Below, one piece after another: positions 54,897 through 63,885 of a DNA stretch of 64,000 nt. Source of the DNA: Halobellus rarus (GTDB lineage Archaea; Halobacteriota; Halobacteria; Halobacteriales; Haloferacaceae); the NCBI RefSeq assembly GCF_024494595.1, contig NZ_JANHDI010000012.1, positions 123,960 through 187,959 of the forward strand, in the 5' to 3' direction. Within the stretch, counting starts at the first letter, position 1. Every line of letters starts with the position of its first letter. Under the pieces are notes generated by a model. That model made no database searches. It was given only the letters and a program-made list of their open reading frames with translations, and was not told the origin of the DNA. A program made the position numbers and the translations under genes.

Positions 54897-55408
54897 CAGC
54901 TGATCACCCTGCCGGACCCACATTGACTGTTCTGGTTGCCTGTCCTGTCGTCGCCGTCGTCGCTGTCGTTCGTGCTCATTGAGATCTCCGTCTGTCACCG
55001 CAGCTTCCTTGATACCGTGGCACACTGAACTCCGGTCGGGGGTGGCTACCGGAGTTATCCGATCCGGGTGGATACCCTATCGAGGTTGCGGTCAGCCGAC
55101 GAAGACCGCTATTGATACCACGTAACATGATGTCGTTACAGCATCCATCCTACAAAAGCCTTCCTTACGACGCGACACTGCCGAGACAAGGGGACCAACG
55201 ATAGCACTCCACTTCGAGAAAAAACAGATATATAGTTTATTGTTATTATCTTATTTCGAGATAAGCGGAGTTACATCGTGTTTTGGAGGGCTCAGAAAGA
55301 TAATCAGAGTTTACTTGATTAATGAAATTTAGCAGTAGTTTTGCTTATTCGTCGCACAGAGGCATACAGACACCGACATTTTTCCTGCTGGGGGGCGTAG
55401 GCACTCGT
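54897..55408. other. AT-rich divergent control region
   Basis: Just over 500 nt between the ABC operon (leftward) and the universal stress gene (rightward). The portion 55205-55350 is strongly AT-rich and holds a near-palindrome CTTATTTCGAGATAAG (55250-55265). A CACTGCCGA sequence at 55176-55184 repeats half of the palindrome at the IclR promoter. No gene is supported. A TATA-like ATTTTTCC at about 55376 suits the start at 55409. Confidence 0.5.
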
Positions 55409-55858
55409 ATGTTCGAAAACATACTACTCGCGACAGGCGGAGAGGCCGCATCCGACAGGGCGACCGAACACGCGATCGAACTAGCCGCACACCACGATGC
55501 CACGCTACACGTCTTGTACGTGGTCGACAGTGACGTCTACGACGCCTACAGCGGCGACGAGTACGTCGACGGTCGGGAGGGACCGGAACACGGGCTCGAA
55601 GAAGTCGGCGAGGAGGCCATCGCCGCGGTCTCCGAACGGGCGGCCGAACACGGCGTCGACGTCGAGGGCCACATCGAGCACGGACAACCGCCCGAAACCA
55701 TCGTCAAGTTCGCCCGCGAGGCCGGCGTGGACCTCGTGGTACTCGGGACCCGGCGGCGGCCCGACGAGTACCGGAGCCTGCTCGGCAGCGTCACGGATCG
55801 CGTCCTCCGTCTCGCGGAGATGCCAGTGACGGTGGTCAAGACACCGGTCGCACCCTGA
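55409..55858 (+). CDS. Universal stress protein, UspA family
   Basis: A 149-residue UspA protein with an intact ATP loop: VDLVVLGTRRRPDEYRSLLG then SVTDRVLRLAEMPVTVVK. The N-terminus MFENILLATGGEAASDRATE is typical. The ATG at 55409 is preferred to an upstream codon at 55322 because it gives the family beginning and a TATA-like element lies about 27 nt before it. It sits at the right end of the catabolic block. Confidence 0.92.
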   Translation: MFENILLATGGEAASDRATEHAIELAAHHDATLHVLYVVDSDVYDAYSGDEYVDGREGPEHGLEEVGEEAIAAVSERAAEHGVDVEGHIEHGQPPETIVKFAREAGVDLVVLGTRRRPDEYRSLLGSVTDRVLRLAEMPVTVVKTPVAP

Positions 55859-55915
55859 GACGGATCAGTCGACCCGGGTTTTTGTGCCTGGCCACGAGAG
55901 TGGCGAACGGTCCCG

Positions 55916-56914
55916 ATGTCAGAACCCTCCAGACGGCGAGTACTCGGCACGGTAGCCACCGCAGCGCTCGCTGCCACCGCCGGCTGCCTCAGCGTGTTCG
56001 ACCGAGCCGGCGCGGACGACGACGGCCGCGTCCTCGAACTGATGCTGACCCGACGCGGAAGCACCCTTCGGGAAGATTTCGTGATCGACCTCGCGGAGAC
56101 CCGTTCCGAGCGCGACGAAGCGGCGTTCGAGGCGGCGCTCGACGGGGAGGCGTACACCACGCAGTACCGGAAACCGTTCTACTCAACTCCTGACGACCCG
56201 AAGTACGCAGAGGCGGACGGGACGTACTATCGGCTCGGCTCCGTCGTCATCGACGAGGTCGAGACGACCCGGCCGGTGCTGCGGCTCTATTCGAGCGAAT
56301 CCTCGACGGAGACGGAGACCGCCGGGAACGGGGGCAATCCCGACGTCGTCGTCGACGCCGATCGGCTTCCGGAGGCGGACGAGACGGCGATTCACGTCGC
56401 GCACCTCGCCGCCCGGGCCCGCGGGAACGGCGGCGGGGCCCCGTGGGGGCTGGTACAGCGCGGCGGATACGTCTACCGCGACGAAACCGCTGTCGAGACG
56501 AGCGAACTGCTGACGGACGAGGCCCCCTCGTTCGTCCGCTACCGCGACCGGCAGTACCGGATCGAGGTGTCCCGAGAACGCTTCCACGAGCCCGTCCATC
56601 GTGCGACCGTCGAACCGGTCGCGGCGTCGTCCGAGGAGATGGAGCGGGTGCTCCGTGCCGGCCACCTCGATGCGCGGCTCTCGCGCTCGGATCTCTCGGG
56701 CGGAGCCCACGACGTCCTTCGCACCGCGGAGCGAGACGGGTACAGCGAGTCACACCCGTACTCGGACGCCTACGAGGCCGTCCTCCGCGCGATTCACCGA
56801 CGACCGTACCTGGACGGGAACGTCGAAAAGGACGCCGGTGTCGACCCCGACCGACCCCGACTGATCCGGTACGAAGAGCGATACTACGAGGCCTGGCTGC
56901 AGTTTCGGGAGTAG
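55916..56914 (+). CDS. Tat-exported lipoprotein of unknown function
   Basis: A 332-residue lipoprotein with a Tat-type RRRVLG motif and a lipobox-like TAGC around residue 23, then a mature acidic domain of about 300 residues. The sequence repeats a Tyr-Arg element in three places (TTQYRKPFYSTPDDPKYAEA, FVRYRDRQYRIEVSRE, LIRYEERYYEAWLQF), suggesting a repeated beta motif. I do not recognise the family. It is 58 nt downstream of the universal stress gene and convergent with the kinase. Confidence 0.8.
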   Translation: MSEPSRRRVLGTVATAALAATAGCLSVFDRAGADDDGRVLELMLTRRGSTLREDFVIDLAETRSERDEAAFEAALDGEAYTTQYRKPFYSTPDDPKYAEADGTYYRLGSVVIDEVETTRPVLRLYSSESSTETETAGNGGNPDVVVDADRLPEADETAIHVAHLAARARGNGGGAPWGLVQRGGYVYRDETAVETSELLTDEAPSFVRYRDRQYRIEVSRERFHEPVHRATVEPVAASSEEMERVLRAGHLDARLSRSDLSGGAHDVLRTAERDGYSESHPYSDAYEAVLRAIHRRPYLDGNVEKDAGVDPDRPRLIRYEERYYEAWLQFRE

Positions 56915-56964
56915 CGGAGACGACCGGACGGCAGGCAGTCGGCGTGCGGATCGACAAACGCGTC

Positions 56965-57102
56965 TCACTCCGTGTGGATCTCGAATCGAACGCCGTCCAG
57001 CCGCTGTGCGTCGCCGACGTCGACGTCCCAGCCGTGGGCGGACACGATCTGCCTGACGCTCGCGAGTCCCAACCCGGTCCCGTCGTCGTCGCGTTTCGTC
57101 TA
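56965..57102 (-). other. Amber codon and orphan C-terminal tail of the histidine kinase
   Basis: The stop that ends the kinase is TAG at 57100-57102. In the same frame the sequence continues for 44 codons to TGA at 56965-56967, encoding TKRDDDGTGLGLASV and a typical histidine-kinase ending (FEIHTE). The stop therefore sits between the F of FEPGF and the T of TKRDDDG; a TCG serine would restore the usual FEPGFST motif. This is a single-base nonsense change, a readthrough codon or a sequencing error. Confidence 0.85.
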
Positions 57103-58803
57103 GAACCCCGGTTCGAACACCCGAGAGCGGAGTTCCGGATCGATCCCCGGGCCGGAGTCCTCGTAGTAGAACCCGCCGTCGACATCCCCGATCCGAACGT
57201 CGACGTCGCCGCCGCCGTGTTCGACGGAGTTCCGGACGAGGTTTTCGAGCAGTCGCTGCAGCGCCTCGCGGTCGGCCGCGATCTCGATCGCGCTGTCGAC
57301 CGTCAACGAGGCCTCAACCGGCGGATCCACCGTTTCCCAGACCGTTTCGAACACGTCGTCGACCGTGAGGATCGTCGGCTCGGAGACGATCTCGCCGCTC
57401 CGGAGGGTCTCGACGAGGTCCGTTCGGAGTTCGTCGATCCGCTCGACCGCGTCGATCGCTCGTTCGACGTGGGCGTCGTCGTCCGTCTCCAAAGCGAGTT
57501 CCAGCCGGCCGCGGGCCGCCGATATCGGACTCTGGAAGTCGTGGGAGACGAAGCTCGCGAACTCGTCGAGCCGTTCGTACTGCCGCTGGAGCCGCTCTTC
57601 GCGCTCTCGTCGAGCGGTCACGTCCCGCGCGGACACCACGATCGCAGTCACGCGTCCCGAGCCGTCCATCACCGGCCTAAAGAACCCCTCGACGGTGATC
57701 GGGTCCCCTCTGGGGTTCGGATGGGTCGTCTCGTAACTCACGTACTCGCCCGCGGCCGCCAGCGCTACCCACTGTCTCACGTCATCGCGTGTCTCCGCGG
57801 TCCACCAAGGTGTCTCCCAGAACGGTTCGCCGGTCACGTCCTCGCGGTCGAGGCGGACGTACTCCATCGCGGTCTGGTTGATCTCCTCGATGGAACCGTC
57901 GGTCTCGAGGAGGCCGACGAGCAGGTTCGGATCGTCGAAGATCGCCCGGAACCGCCGTTCGCTGCGTCGAAGTTCCCGCTTGCGGCGTTTCGAGTCGGTG
58001 ACGTCGGTGATGAACCCCTCTATGGCCGTCGTTTGCTCGCCACCTTCGCCGACATTCTGGCCGCCTCCGGCGTCGAGTTCCGAGTCGTCGATCGGGCGGC
58101 CTCGCTCCCACATCCACCGTACGTCCCCGTCGGCCGTCACGACGCGGTACGTGCACTCGAACGGCTCGCCGCGGTCGATCGCCGATTGAGCCTCCTCCCA
58201 CGCTCGCTCTCGGTCGTCTGGATGAAGCACCTCTCGACCCCAGTTCACTTCGTTCGTCTCGAGCGCCTCCGCGGGGTAACCCACGAGGCCGTCGGTCTCG
58301 CCGGCGACGTATTCCATCGGCCACTCGGGTTCGTTCCGACACCGGTAGACGATGCCCGGCAGATTACTGATGAGGGTTTCGAGTCGGCGCTTGCGGCGCT
58401 CGGCCCGCTGATCCGCACGTTGTCGTTCGACGGCGTTCACGACCCGGTTCGCGAGCAGCGCGTGCTGTCCCGACGCCCCTCGCTTCTGGAAGTAGTCGGT
58501 CACGCCCGCCGAGATCGATTTGCTCGCCACCGCTTCGGAGCCCGTCCCCGTGAACATGATAAAGGGGAGCTCCGGGGACTCCCCTCGAACCGCGTCGAGA
58601 AAGTCGAGGCCGGTCGTCCCCGGGAACCTGTGGTCGGAGACGATACAGTCGATCTCGCCGTTTCGGACCCTCGCGAGTCCGTCGTCGGGATGCGATTCGG
58701 CCACGACGTCGATACGATCGCACGCACGCTGTAGCGAATCGACTGTCAACTCCCGGAACTGTGGATCGGATTCGACGTAGAGAACCCGAATCGGACCGTC
58801 CAT
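57100..58803 (-). CDS. Receiver-PAS-PAS-histidine kinase, truncated by an in-frame amber codon
   Basis: A 567-residue protein of the haloarchaeal bat-like/hybrid sensor kinase class. Order: receiver domain (1-118, phosphoacceptor D57 in CIVSDHRFPG), PAS 1 (about 140-265), PAS 2 (about 270-395), dimerisation domain with histidine in ASFVSHDFQSPISAARGRLE, and an ATPase domain with N box LLENLVRNSVEHGGGD and G1 EDSGPGIDPEL. The protein stops at FEPGF, just before the G2 box. Without that box ATP binding should fail, so the allele is probably inactive unless the codon is read through. ATG at 58803. Confidence 0.85.
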   Translation of the reverse strand: MDGPIRVLYVESDPQFRELTVDSLQRACDRIDVVAESHPDDGLARVRNGEIDCIVSDHRFPGTTGLDFLDAVRGESPELPFIMFTGTGSEAVASKSISAGVTDYFQKRGASGQHALLANRVVNAVERQRADQRAERRKRRLETLISNLPGIVYRCRNEPEWPMEYVAGETDGLVGYPAEALETNEVNWGREVLHPDDRERAWEEAQSAIDRGEPFECTYRVVTADGDVRWMWERGRPIDDSELDAGGGQNVGEGGEQTTAIEGFITDVTDSKRRKRELRRSERRFRAIFDDPNLLVGLLETDGSIEEINQTAMEYVRLDREDVTGEPFWETPWWTAETRDDVRQWVALAAAGEYVSYETTHPNPRGDPITVEGFFRPVMDGSGRVTAIVVSARDVTARREREERLQRQYERLDEFASFVSHDFQSPISAARGRLELALETDDDAHVERAIDAVERIDELRTDLVETLRSGEIVSEPTILTVDDVFETVWETVDPPVEASLTVDSAIEIAADREALQRLLENLVRNSVEHGGGDVDVRIGDVDGGFYYEDSGPGIDPELRSRVFEPGF

Positions 58804-58913
58804 TGTCTACCCCACCGCCCGGGGCCCTATTAGTCATTTCCATCGTATCAATGGGTAGATATAAATGCGGCGTGGACCGGGCTCTGGACCGCCATCGACG
58901 ACCGCCTCGATGG

Positions 58914-59543
58914 CTAGCGGTCGCTGCGGACGCTGTGATCGCTCCCCAAGACCTCGCTGCGGACGTCCGCGGCAGACGCCGAGAGCGCGTCGGCACGCGC
59001 GGCCATCGTCTCGGCGAACGAACGGTCCGAGAGCGCCGCCGCGTTCACTCGGACAGTCGAAAGCGACGCCTGGACTGCGGCGTCGGCGAGGTAGGCCCCG
59101 GCTCTCGCGTCGGCGGCGACGCCCGAACGGCCGCGTTCGACGACGACGGCGGCGGCGTTCAGAACCGCCAGCGACGACTCCGCGGTCGCGAGCGGGATGC
59201 CCGCGGCACGCTTTTCGAGCCGGTCCGTCGGCTCTCCGGCGTCGCTGCCGAACAGTTCGTCCACGAGCGTTGCGTCCTGCTCCGCCAGCGCCAGCAGCTC
59301 GCGTCGGCGGCGAGCGAGATCACCGCGGATCGCTTCGAACGGCCGCTCCGCCTCCCCGTCCGCTCCGTTCCGGACCGTCTGGTCGACCGCGTCGCGGGCA
59401 CTCATCGTGTGGATGCAGGCCATCTCACAGAGCGCCGCGCCCATCGCGCCGGTAACGGCGACGACGGTGCCGCCCGCGGGCGCGACCCGCTCGGAGGCGA
59501 CGTCGTCGAGAAACGCGCCGATCCGGACGTCGTCGTAGCTCAT
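58914..59543 (-). CDS. Cyclodeaminase/cyclohydrolase family protein
   Basis: A 209-residue all-helical protein of the formiminotransferase-cyclodeaminase C-terminal family. The ATG at 59543 gives MSYDDVRIGAFLDDVASERV, followed by the typical glycine-rich APAGGTVVAVTGAMGAALCEMAC. Bacterial relatives act as methenyltetrahydrofolate cyclohydrolases (FchA), so a role in one-carbon metabolism is likely. No folate genes are adjacent; YchF lies 104 nt upstream on the same strand. Confidence 0.85.
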   Translation of the reverse strand: MSYDDVRIGAFLDDVASERVAPAGGTVVAVTGAMGAALCEMACIHTMSARDAVDQTVRNGADGEAERPFEAIRGDLARRRRELLALAEQDATLVDELFGSDAGEPTDRLEKRAAGIPLATAESSLAVLNAAAVVVERGRSGVAADARAGAYLADAAVQASLSTVRVNAAALSDRSFAETMAARADALSASAADVRSEVLGSDHSVRSDR

Positions 59544-59646
59544 AGCTATCGTCGAGTCCGGGAGGTCAAGAAGGTCCGGCCGAACGGCCGACCCCCCGGA
59601 GGCGAGGAGCGTCGCGAACGGCTCCCAGGGGGAACGGCCGACGGCG

Positions 59647-60837
59647 TCAGTTCGTGGTGACGATCTCGACGACGTCGCGGTGGCCGAGTTCGTGATCGGC
59701 GCCGACCTGCCGGTTCGAGCGGCAGTCGATCCCGTGGAGGAGACCGTCCCCGATGTCCGAATGCAGGTGGTACGCGAAGTCCTCGGTCGTCGACTCCTCC
59801 GGCAGAATGAAGCAGTCGCGGAAGACGCCCTGCGAGTCGCTGCGACCGTTCGCGCTCCCCGGGAAGACCGCGATCGCGCCCATCACGTCGAACAGCGCGG
59901 ATTCGAGGACGTCCTGGACGCCCGTTCCGCCGAAGGCCTCGACGTACTCTCGGATCTGTTCGAGACCCGCGGCCTGTTCGTCGGAGGGGTCGCCGACGAC
60001 CTCGAACGCCGACGCACCGGGCTGGTAGTCGACGACGCCCGCCTCGCCGGCCTGCTTCAACGCCTTCTCCGCGTGCGCGCTCGTGGGAACGAACGTCAGG
60101 TGCTCGTAGTCGGGGTCGGCGGTCACGTCGTCGTAGTGCGCCTGGGCGGCGGGTTTGTCCATCTTGTTCGCCGCGATCACGATGGGTTTCGTCCGTTTGC
60201 GGATCTCGCGGGCGACGCGCTCTTTGATCTCCTCGTCCCAGGCCTCGGGATCGAGTCCCGCCTCGGTCGCGAGCAGAATCTGCTTGATCTCGTCCTTGTT
60301 CGTCTTGAACGCCGACATCTGCTCTGCGAGGTCCTCCTCGATCTTCTTCTCCTCGCCCTCGTACCCCGAGCGGTACCGTTCGATCCCCTTCTCTAAGACG
60401 TCGAGATACCACATATCGAGTTCGTTCTCGAGGAAGTCGATGTCCTCGCGGGGATCGTGGTCCTCTGTCGGTTCGCCCTCGAGGTCGGTCTCTCCGGAGA
60501 AGTCGACGACGTGGACGAGCACGTCCGCCTCGTTGAGGTCGGTCAGAAACTGGTTTCCGAGTCCTTTCCCCTCGTGGGCCCCGGGGATGAGTCCGGCGAC
60601 GTCGACGAGCTTCACCGGGACGAACCGCGTGCCCTCGTCGCAGAAGCCCACCGAGGGCGTGCACGTCTCGTCGAACTCGGGCGCGGCGCACTCGACGCGG
60701 ACGTACGCTTCCCCGACGGACGGGTCGATAGTCGTGAACGGGTACGCGCCCTCGGGCACGTCGTTCATCGTCGCCGCGTTGAAGAAAGAGGACTTGCCGA
60801 CGGAGGGCTTGCCGACGAGTCCGATCTTGTAGCTCAT
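59647..60837 (-). CDS. Archaeal YchF/OLA1-like GTPase
   Basis: A 396-residue Obg-class P-loop protein. G1 is GLVGKPSVGKSS, G2 region NDVPEGAYPFTTIDP, G3 DVAGLIPGAHEGKGLG, and G4 reads ANKMD, so it should bind GTP rather than ATP (YchF proper has NxxE). A C-terminal TGS-like domain ends VGADHELGHRDVVEIV. Function is linked to ribosomes or stress in other organisms. ATG at 60837 gives MSYKIGLVGKPSVGK, the family start. Confidence 0.93.
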   Translation of the reverse strand: MSYKIGLVGKPSVGKSSFFNAATMNDVPEGAYPFTTIDPSVGEAYVRVECAAPEFDETCTPSVGFCDEGTRFVPVKLVDVAGLIPGAHEGKGLGNQFLTDLNEADVLVHVVDFSGETDLEGEPTEDHDPREDIDFLENELDMWYLDVLEKGIERYRSGYEGEEKKIEEDLAEQMSAFKTNKDEIKQILLATEAGLDPEAWDEEIKERVAREIRKRTKPIVIAANKMDKPAAQAHYDDVTADPDYEHLTFVPTSAHAEKALKQAGEAGVVDYQPGASAFEVVGDPSDEQAAGLEQIREYVEAFGGTGVQDVLESALFDVMGAIAVFPGSANGRSDSQGVFRDCFILPEESTTEDFAYHLHSDIGDGLLHGIDCRSNRQVGADHELGHRDVVEIVTTN

Positions 60838-61015
60838 TGACTCCTCGCAGTCGTTCGTCGCTCAAAAGCGGTCCTATCCGGCTCCTCGTCGTGAAGTGAT
60901 GACATAGCACAGATCGTTGCGCTGTGTGCCCCCTTTCGCCATATGCTCCCCGTCAGATCGGCGTGACACGACAGCCATCGGCAGGGTATTTGAGCGCCGC
61001 CGCCTACGAGCCCGT

Positions 61016-61411
61016 ATGGACGACACCGAGGACCGTCGCGGCGACGACGTGGGCGGACCGTCGGGTAGCGATGCGGACGGATCGCCGGGTAACGACGGAA
61101 ACGCGGGTAGATCAGGGCGTAGCGGCGGCGGTGACGGCGACACCTTCGGCGTCGGGATCCACGTCACGGAGGCCGAGTTCCAGTTCGTCGTCCACGTGCC
61201 CGCCGACATCGACTCGGGGTGGACTGATCCCGAGGCCTTCCAGCGGCTCGTCGAGCGGACCGTCTGGGACCGCCTGGACCGGGAGGCGACGCTCCGGGGA
61301 ATCGCGCAGGAGGCGTCCGTCGGCGATACCGTCACGCTGGGCCGCGTCACGCTCCGCCCGGACGAGACGGTCGTCAGGACGGAATTTCGCGACCCCGCCG
61401 TCAAGCCGTGA
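61016..61411 (+). CDS. Conserved hypothetical protein with low-complexity N-terminus
   Basis: A 131-residue protein. The first 40 residues are a disordered Asp/Gly/Ser/Arg tract; the rest is a compact domain (FGVGIHVTEAEFQFVVHVPA, then FQRLVERTVWDRLDREATL, VGDTVTLGRVTLRPDETVV). It resembles small haloarchaeal conserved domains of unknown function. ATG at 61016 opens MDDTEDRRGDDVGG. It is followed by the next gene in a 4-nt GTGA overlap, so they form an operon, divergent from YchF. Confidence 0.75.
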   Translation: MDDTEDRRGDDVGGPSGSDADGSPGNDGNAGRSGRSGGGDGDTFGVGIHVTEAEFQFVVHVPADIDSGWTDPEAFQRLVERTVWDRLDREATLRGIAQEASVGDTVTLGRVTLRPDETVVRTEFRDPAVKP

Positions 61412-61830
61412 CCGACGCGCTCGACGCCGTCGTCGACGCCGCGGTCGAACGCGCGCTCGTCGGCGGTTCCGATCCCCGTCGCTACTTCGCGCTCGCCGGC
61501 GCGCTCGAACGAGTCCGAACCGGCGGGCGCGACCGGACCGACGGACGCGGCCCAACCGACGGACGCGAGGAAGCAGGGATGACCCCCCCGCCCGTCGACC
61601 GCCTCGGAGCGGCGCTCGCGAGCGTTGTCGCGGTACGCGCGCTCGACGCGAGCGACAGCGCCGCCATCGCGGCCGACGCGTGGACTCCCGGCGGCGACGA
61701 CCCGCACGCCGCGCTCGTCGCCGTCGGCGCCGTCGCGGCCTGCCGACGGTTCGACGTCGATCTCGACCGCGTCGCCGCACGATCCGGCGTCGACAGGGCC
61801 GAACTCGCCCGACGGCTGGAATCCGAGTGA
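61408..61830 (+). CDS. Conserved hypothetical protein
   Basis: A 140-residue helical protein starting with GTG overlapping the previous stop. An arginine- and glycine-rich insert (about 35-55) splits two helical blocks; the last (RRFDVDLDRVAARSGVDRAEL) looks helix-turn-helix-like. I do not recognise it. Operon partner of the preceding gene; convergent with the Ig-repeat protein. Confidence 0.7.
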   Translation: MTDALDAVVDAAVERALVGGSDPRRYFALAGALERVRTGGRDRTDGRGPTDGREEAGMTPPPVDRLGAALASVVAVRALDASDSAAIAADAWTPGGDDPHAALVAVGAVAACRRFDVDLDRVAARSGVDRAELARRLESE

Positions 61831-61920
61831 GAGCGCTGCCGCTGGTCGACGAGCATCGAAGAGAAACGAAACGTCGCTATCTTCGTCTGGTTCTACCGCC
61901 GGCGAGGGCCGGGTCGGAGA

Positions 61921-63636
61921 TCAGTTTCGGCCGGGCGCGTTACCCGAGTTGCCGGGAGCGTCATCTGACCCACTGTCGTCGCTCTCGTTCTCATCGTCGC
62001 TTTCGTCCTCATCGTCGCTTTCGTCCGCGTTCCCGCCGGGGCCGTTACCGGACGAACCGGCGTTTCCGTTACCGCTTCGCGCGTCGTCGCTCTCGTCTTC
62101 GGCATCCCCGTCGGTCTCGTTTTCGGCGTCGTCGTCGCCGGACTGTCCGGGCGCGTCATCGGATCGGCCCGGAGCGTCGTCCGATTCGTTCTGTGCGTCG
62201 TCGGACTGCCCGGGGGATTCGCCGGATTGGCCGGGGTCCTCATCGGACTTCCCCGGCGCGTCGCCGGCCTGTTCCGCACCGTTTCCGGCCTGGCCGGGCG
62301 CGTTACCCGAGTTGCCGGGCGCTTCGGCCGTCTCGTTCTCGTCGGTCGAGTTCTCCGCCGTCTCGTTCTCCTCGTCGCGGTCGTCCGCGCCGTTGGCGCC
62401 GGCGTTATCCGCGTTGCCGGGGTTGTTCCCCGTCACGAAGTCCGAGACCGCCTGCCCCGGCGGGCCGTCGAGGCCGGCCGACTGCAGCGCGCTGACGAAC
62501 TGAGAGACCGCCTGACCGAAGGGGCCCGCCTCCTCGACGAACTCGACGGTCAGGTCGGTCGTCGTCGTGGCCGTCTCGTTGTCGGCCGTCGCGGTCACGC
62601 TGATCGTGACGTTCTCCTGCGGCAGCGGGAGAGCGACCTCGCCGCTCTCGTCGGTCGCGTACGTGCCGGCCCCCGAGTAGTCGCCGTCGCCGTCGACCGC
62701 GACGTCGACCGTCGCGTTGGAAACGGCATCAGAACCGTGGGATACCGTCACGAAGACCCCGTCCGAACGCTGGTCGGCGCTGACTTCGAGCTGGGCCGAC
62801 CCGTCGACCGCGAGCGTGGTCTCCGCGGTGAGGTTGTCGACCTGCGCGGTCACGGTCACGTTCTGGTCGTCCTCGGGCTGTTCGAACGTCGCGGTGCCGT
62901 TCTCGTCGGTCGTGGCCGTCGCCGAGTAGTTGCTGTCACCCTCGGCCTCGACCGTCGCGTTCTCGACGTGGTCACCGTACTGGGTGACCTCGGCGGTCAC
63001 CGATCCGTCGTCGTCCTGGGTCGCGGAGACCTCCAGGGAATCTTCGAGCGGAACGAGTCCGAACTCGCCGCTCGCGTTCGCGCCGTTGGCTGTCGCGTCC
63101 GCCTGCACCGTCACCGTCTCGTTGGGTTCAGGCAGGTCGATTTCGCCGTTCGCGTCCGTCTCGTACGTCCCGTTACCGGTGTAGTTCGCATCCGACGAGA
63201 CCTCGACGGTGGCGTTTTCGACCGCCTCGTCGTACTGCGTGACGGTCACCGTGGCCGCGCCGTCGTCGGCCTGGCTCGCGGAGACGTCCAGGGACTCCTC
63301 GTGGGGCACCAGTTCGACTTCACTACTCGCGGTCGCGTTGTCGGCCGTCGCGTTCACCTGCACGGTTACCGTCTCGTCGGGGTTGGGCAGGGTGATCGTT
63401 CCGTTCGCGTCCGTCTCGTACGTGTCGTTGCCGGCGTACGCCGTGTCGGACGTCACTTCGACGGTCGCGTTCTCGACCGCGGTTTCGTTGTCTGTGACCG
63501 TGACGACCGCCTCGCCCGTCTCGGGTTGCTGATCGACGGCAACCGAAAGGGACGCGGCGCTCGCGGCCATCGGGAACGCGGCCATCCCGACGACTGCGAT
63601 CACCAAGGCGATCGTGAGTGTTCGCTTTGCGTTCAT
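61921..63636 (-). CDS. Secreted protein with four Ig-like repeats and a low-complexity tail
   Basis: A 571-residue exported protein. After a signal peptide (about 1-28) come four tandem Ig-like or carboxypeptidase-regulatory-like repeats of about 85 residues (roughly 28-112, 113-200, 201-285, 286-370) carrying ENATVEVxSD and YETDANGxIxLPxP elements, then about 50 residues with a GPFGQAVSQFVSALQ segment, then an acidic tail (about 420-571) of Asn/Asp/Glu/Gly with many PGxS and PGN units. No membrane anchor is seen, so it is either secreted or bound by its repeats. It may be an adhesin or a cell-wall component. The start at 63636 is backed by TTTTTATA about 30 nt upstream. Confidence 0.85.
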   Translation of the reverse strand: MNAKRTLTIALVIAVVGMAAFPMAASAASLSVAVDQQPETGEAVVTVTDNETAVENATVEVTSDTAYAGNDTYETDANGTITLPNPDETVTVQVNATADNATASSEVELVPHEESLDVSASQADDGAATVTVTQYDEAVENATVEVSSDANYTGNGTYETDANGEIDLPEPNETVTVQADATANGANASGEFGLVPLEDSLEVSATQDDDGSVTAEVTQYGDHVENATVEAEGDSNYSATATTDENGTATFEQPEDDQNVTVTAQVDNLTAETTLAVDGSAQLEVSADQRSDGVFVTVSHGSDAVSNATVDVAVDGDGDYSGAGTYATDESGEVALPLPQENVTISVTATADNETATTTTDLTVEFVEEAGPFGQAVSQFVSALQSAGLDGPPGQAVSDFVTGNNPGNADNAGANGADDRDEENETAENSTDENETAEAPGNSGNAPGQAGNGAEQAGDAPGKSDEDPGQSGESPGQSDDAQNESDDAPGRSDDAPGQSGDDDAENETDGDAEDESDDARSGNGNAGSSGNGPGGNADESDDEDESDDENESDDSGSDDAPGNSGNAPGRN

Positions 63637-63663
63637 TGCGTCCGCTCCTTGCGACGGTTACCC

Positions 63664-63671
63664 TATAAAAA
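63664..63671 (-). promoter_or_regulatory. TATA box for the Ig-repeat protein gene
   Basis: TTTTTATA on the minus strand, 28-35 nt upstream of the ATG at 63636, framed by inverted CCCT and AGGG (63661-63674). Confidence 0.5.
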
Positions 63672-63701
63672 GGGAACTCGCTCAGGCCGTCTTCTCCCGG
63701 A

Positions 63702-63724
63702 TTAACCCGATTTAATCGGGTTAA
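63702..63724. promoter_or_regulatory. Perfect 10-bp inverted repeat, operator or terminator
   Basis: TTAACCCGAT (63702-63711) and ATCGGGTTAA (63715-63724) are exact inverse complements separated by TTA. The element lies about 30 bp upstream of the TATA box of the secreted protein gene and downstream of the rRNA operon. It could be a regulator site or a second rRNA terminator. Confidence 0.45.
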
Positions 63725-63885
63725 ACGTCGCTGTGTCGTGGTTCAAACGGTGATGGAGGCTGTCATCGCGATCAGACGCGCTTCGCCCCCGAAACGGTCT
63801 CCCGTCCGTTCGCGCGCGGACTCGCAAGCGATTATCGAATCTGCGTCGGCGTCGTGACAGCATCGAGGTCTGGTTCGAAATGAAG

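Noticed and set aside
57100..57102. Amber codon read as pyrrolysine
   Set aside because: The position is a kinase loop, not a methylamine methyltransferase, and no pyrrolysine genes are seen in the window; a nonsense change is simpler.
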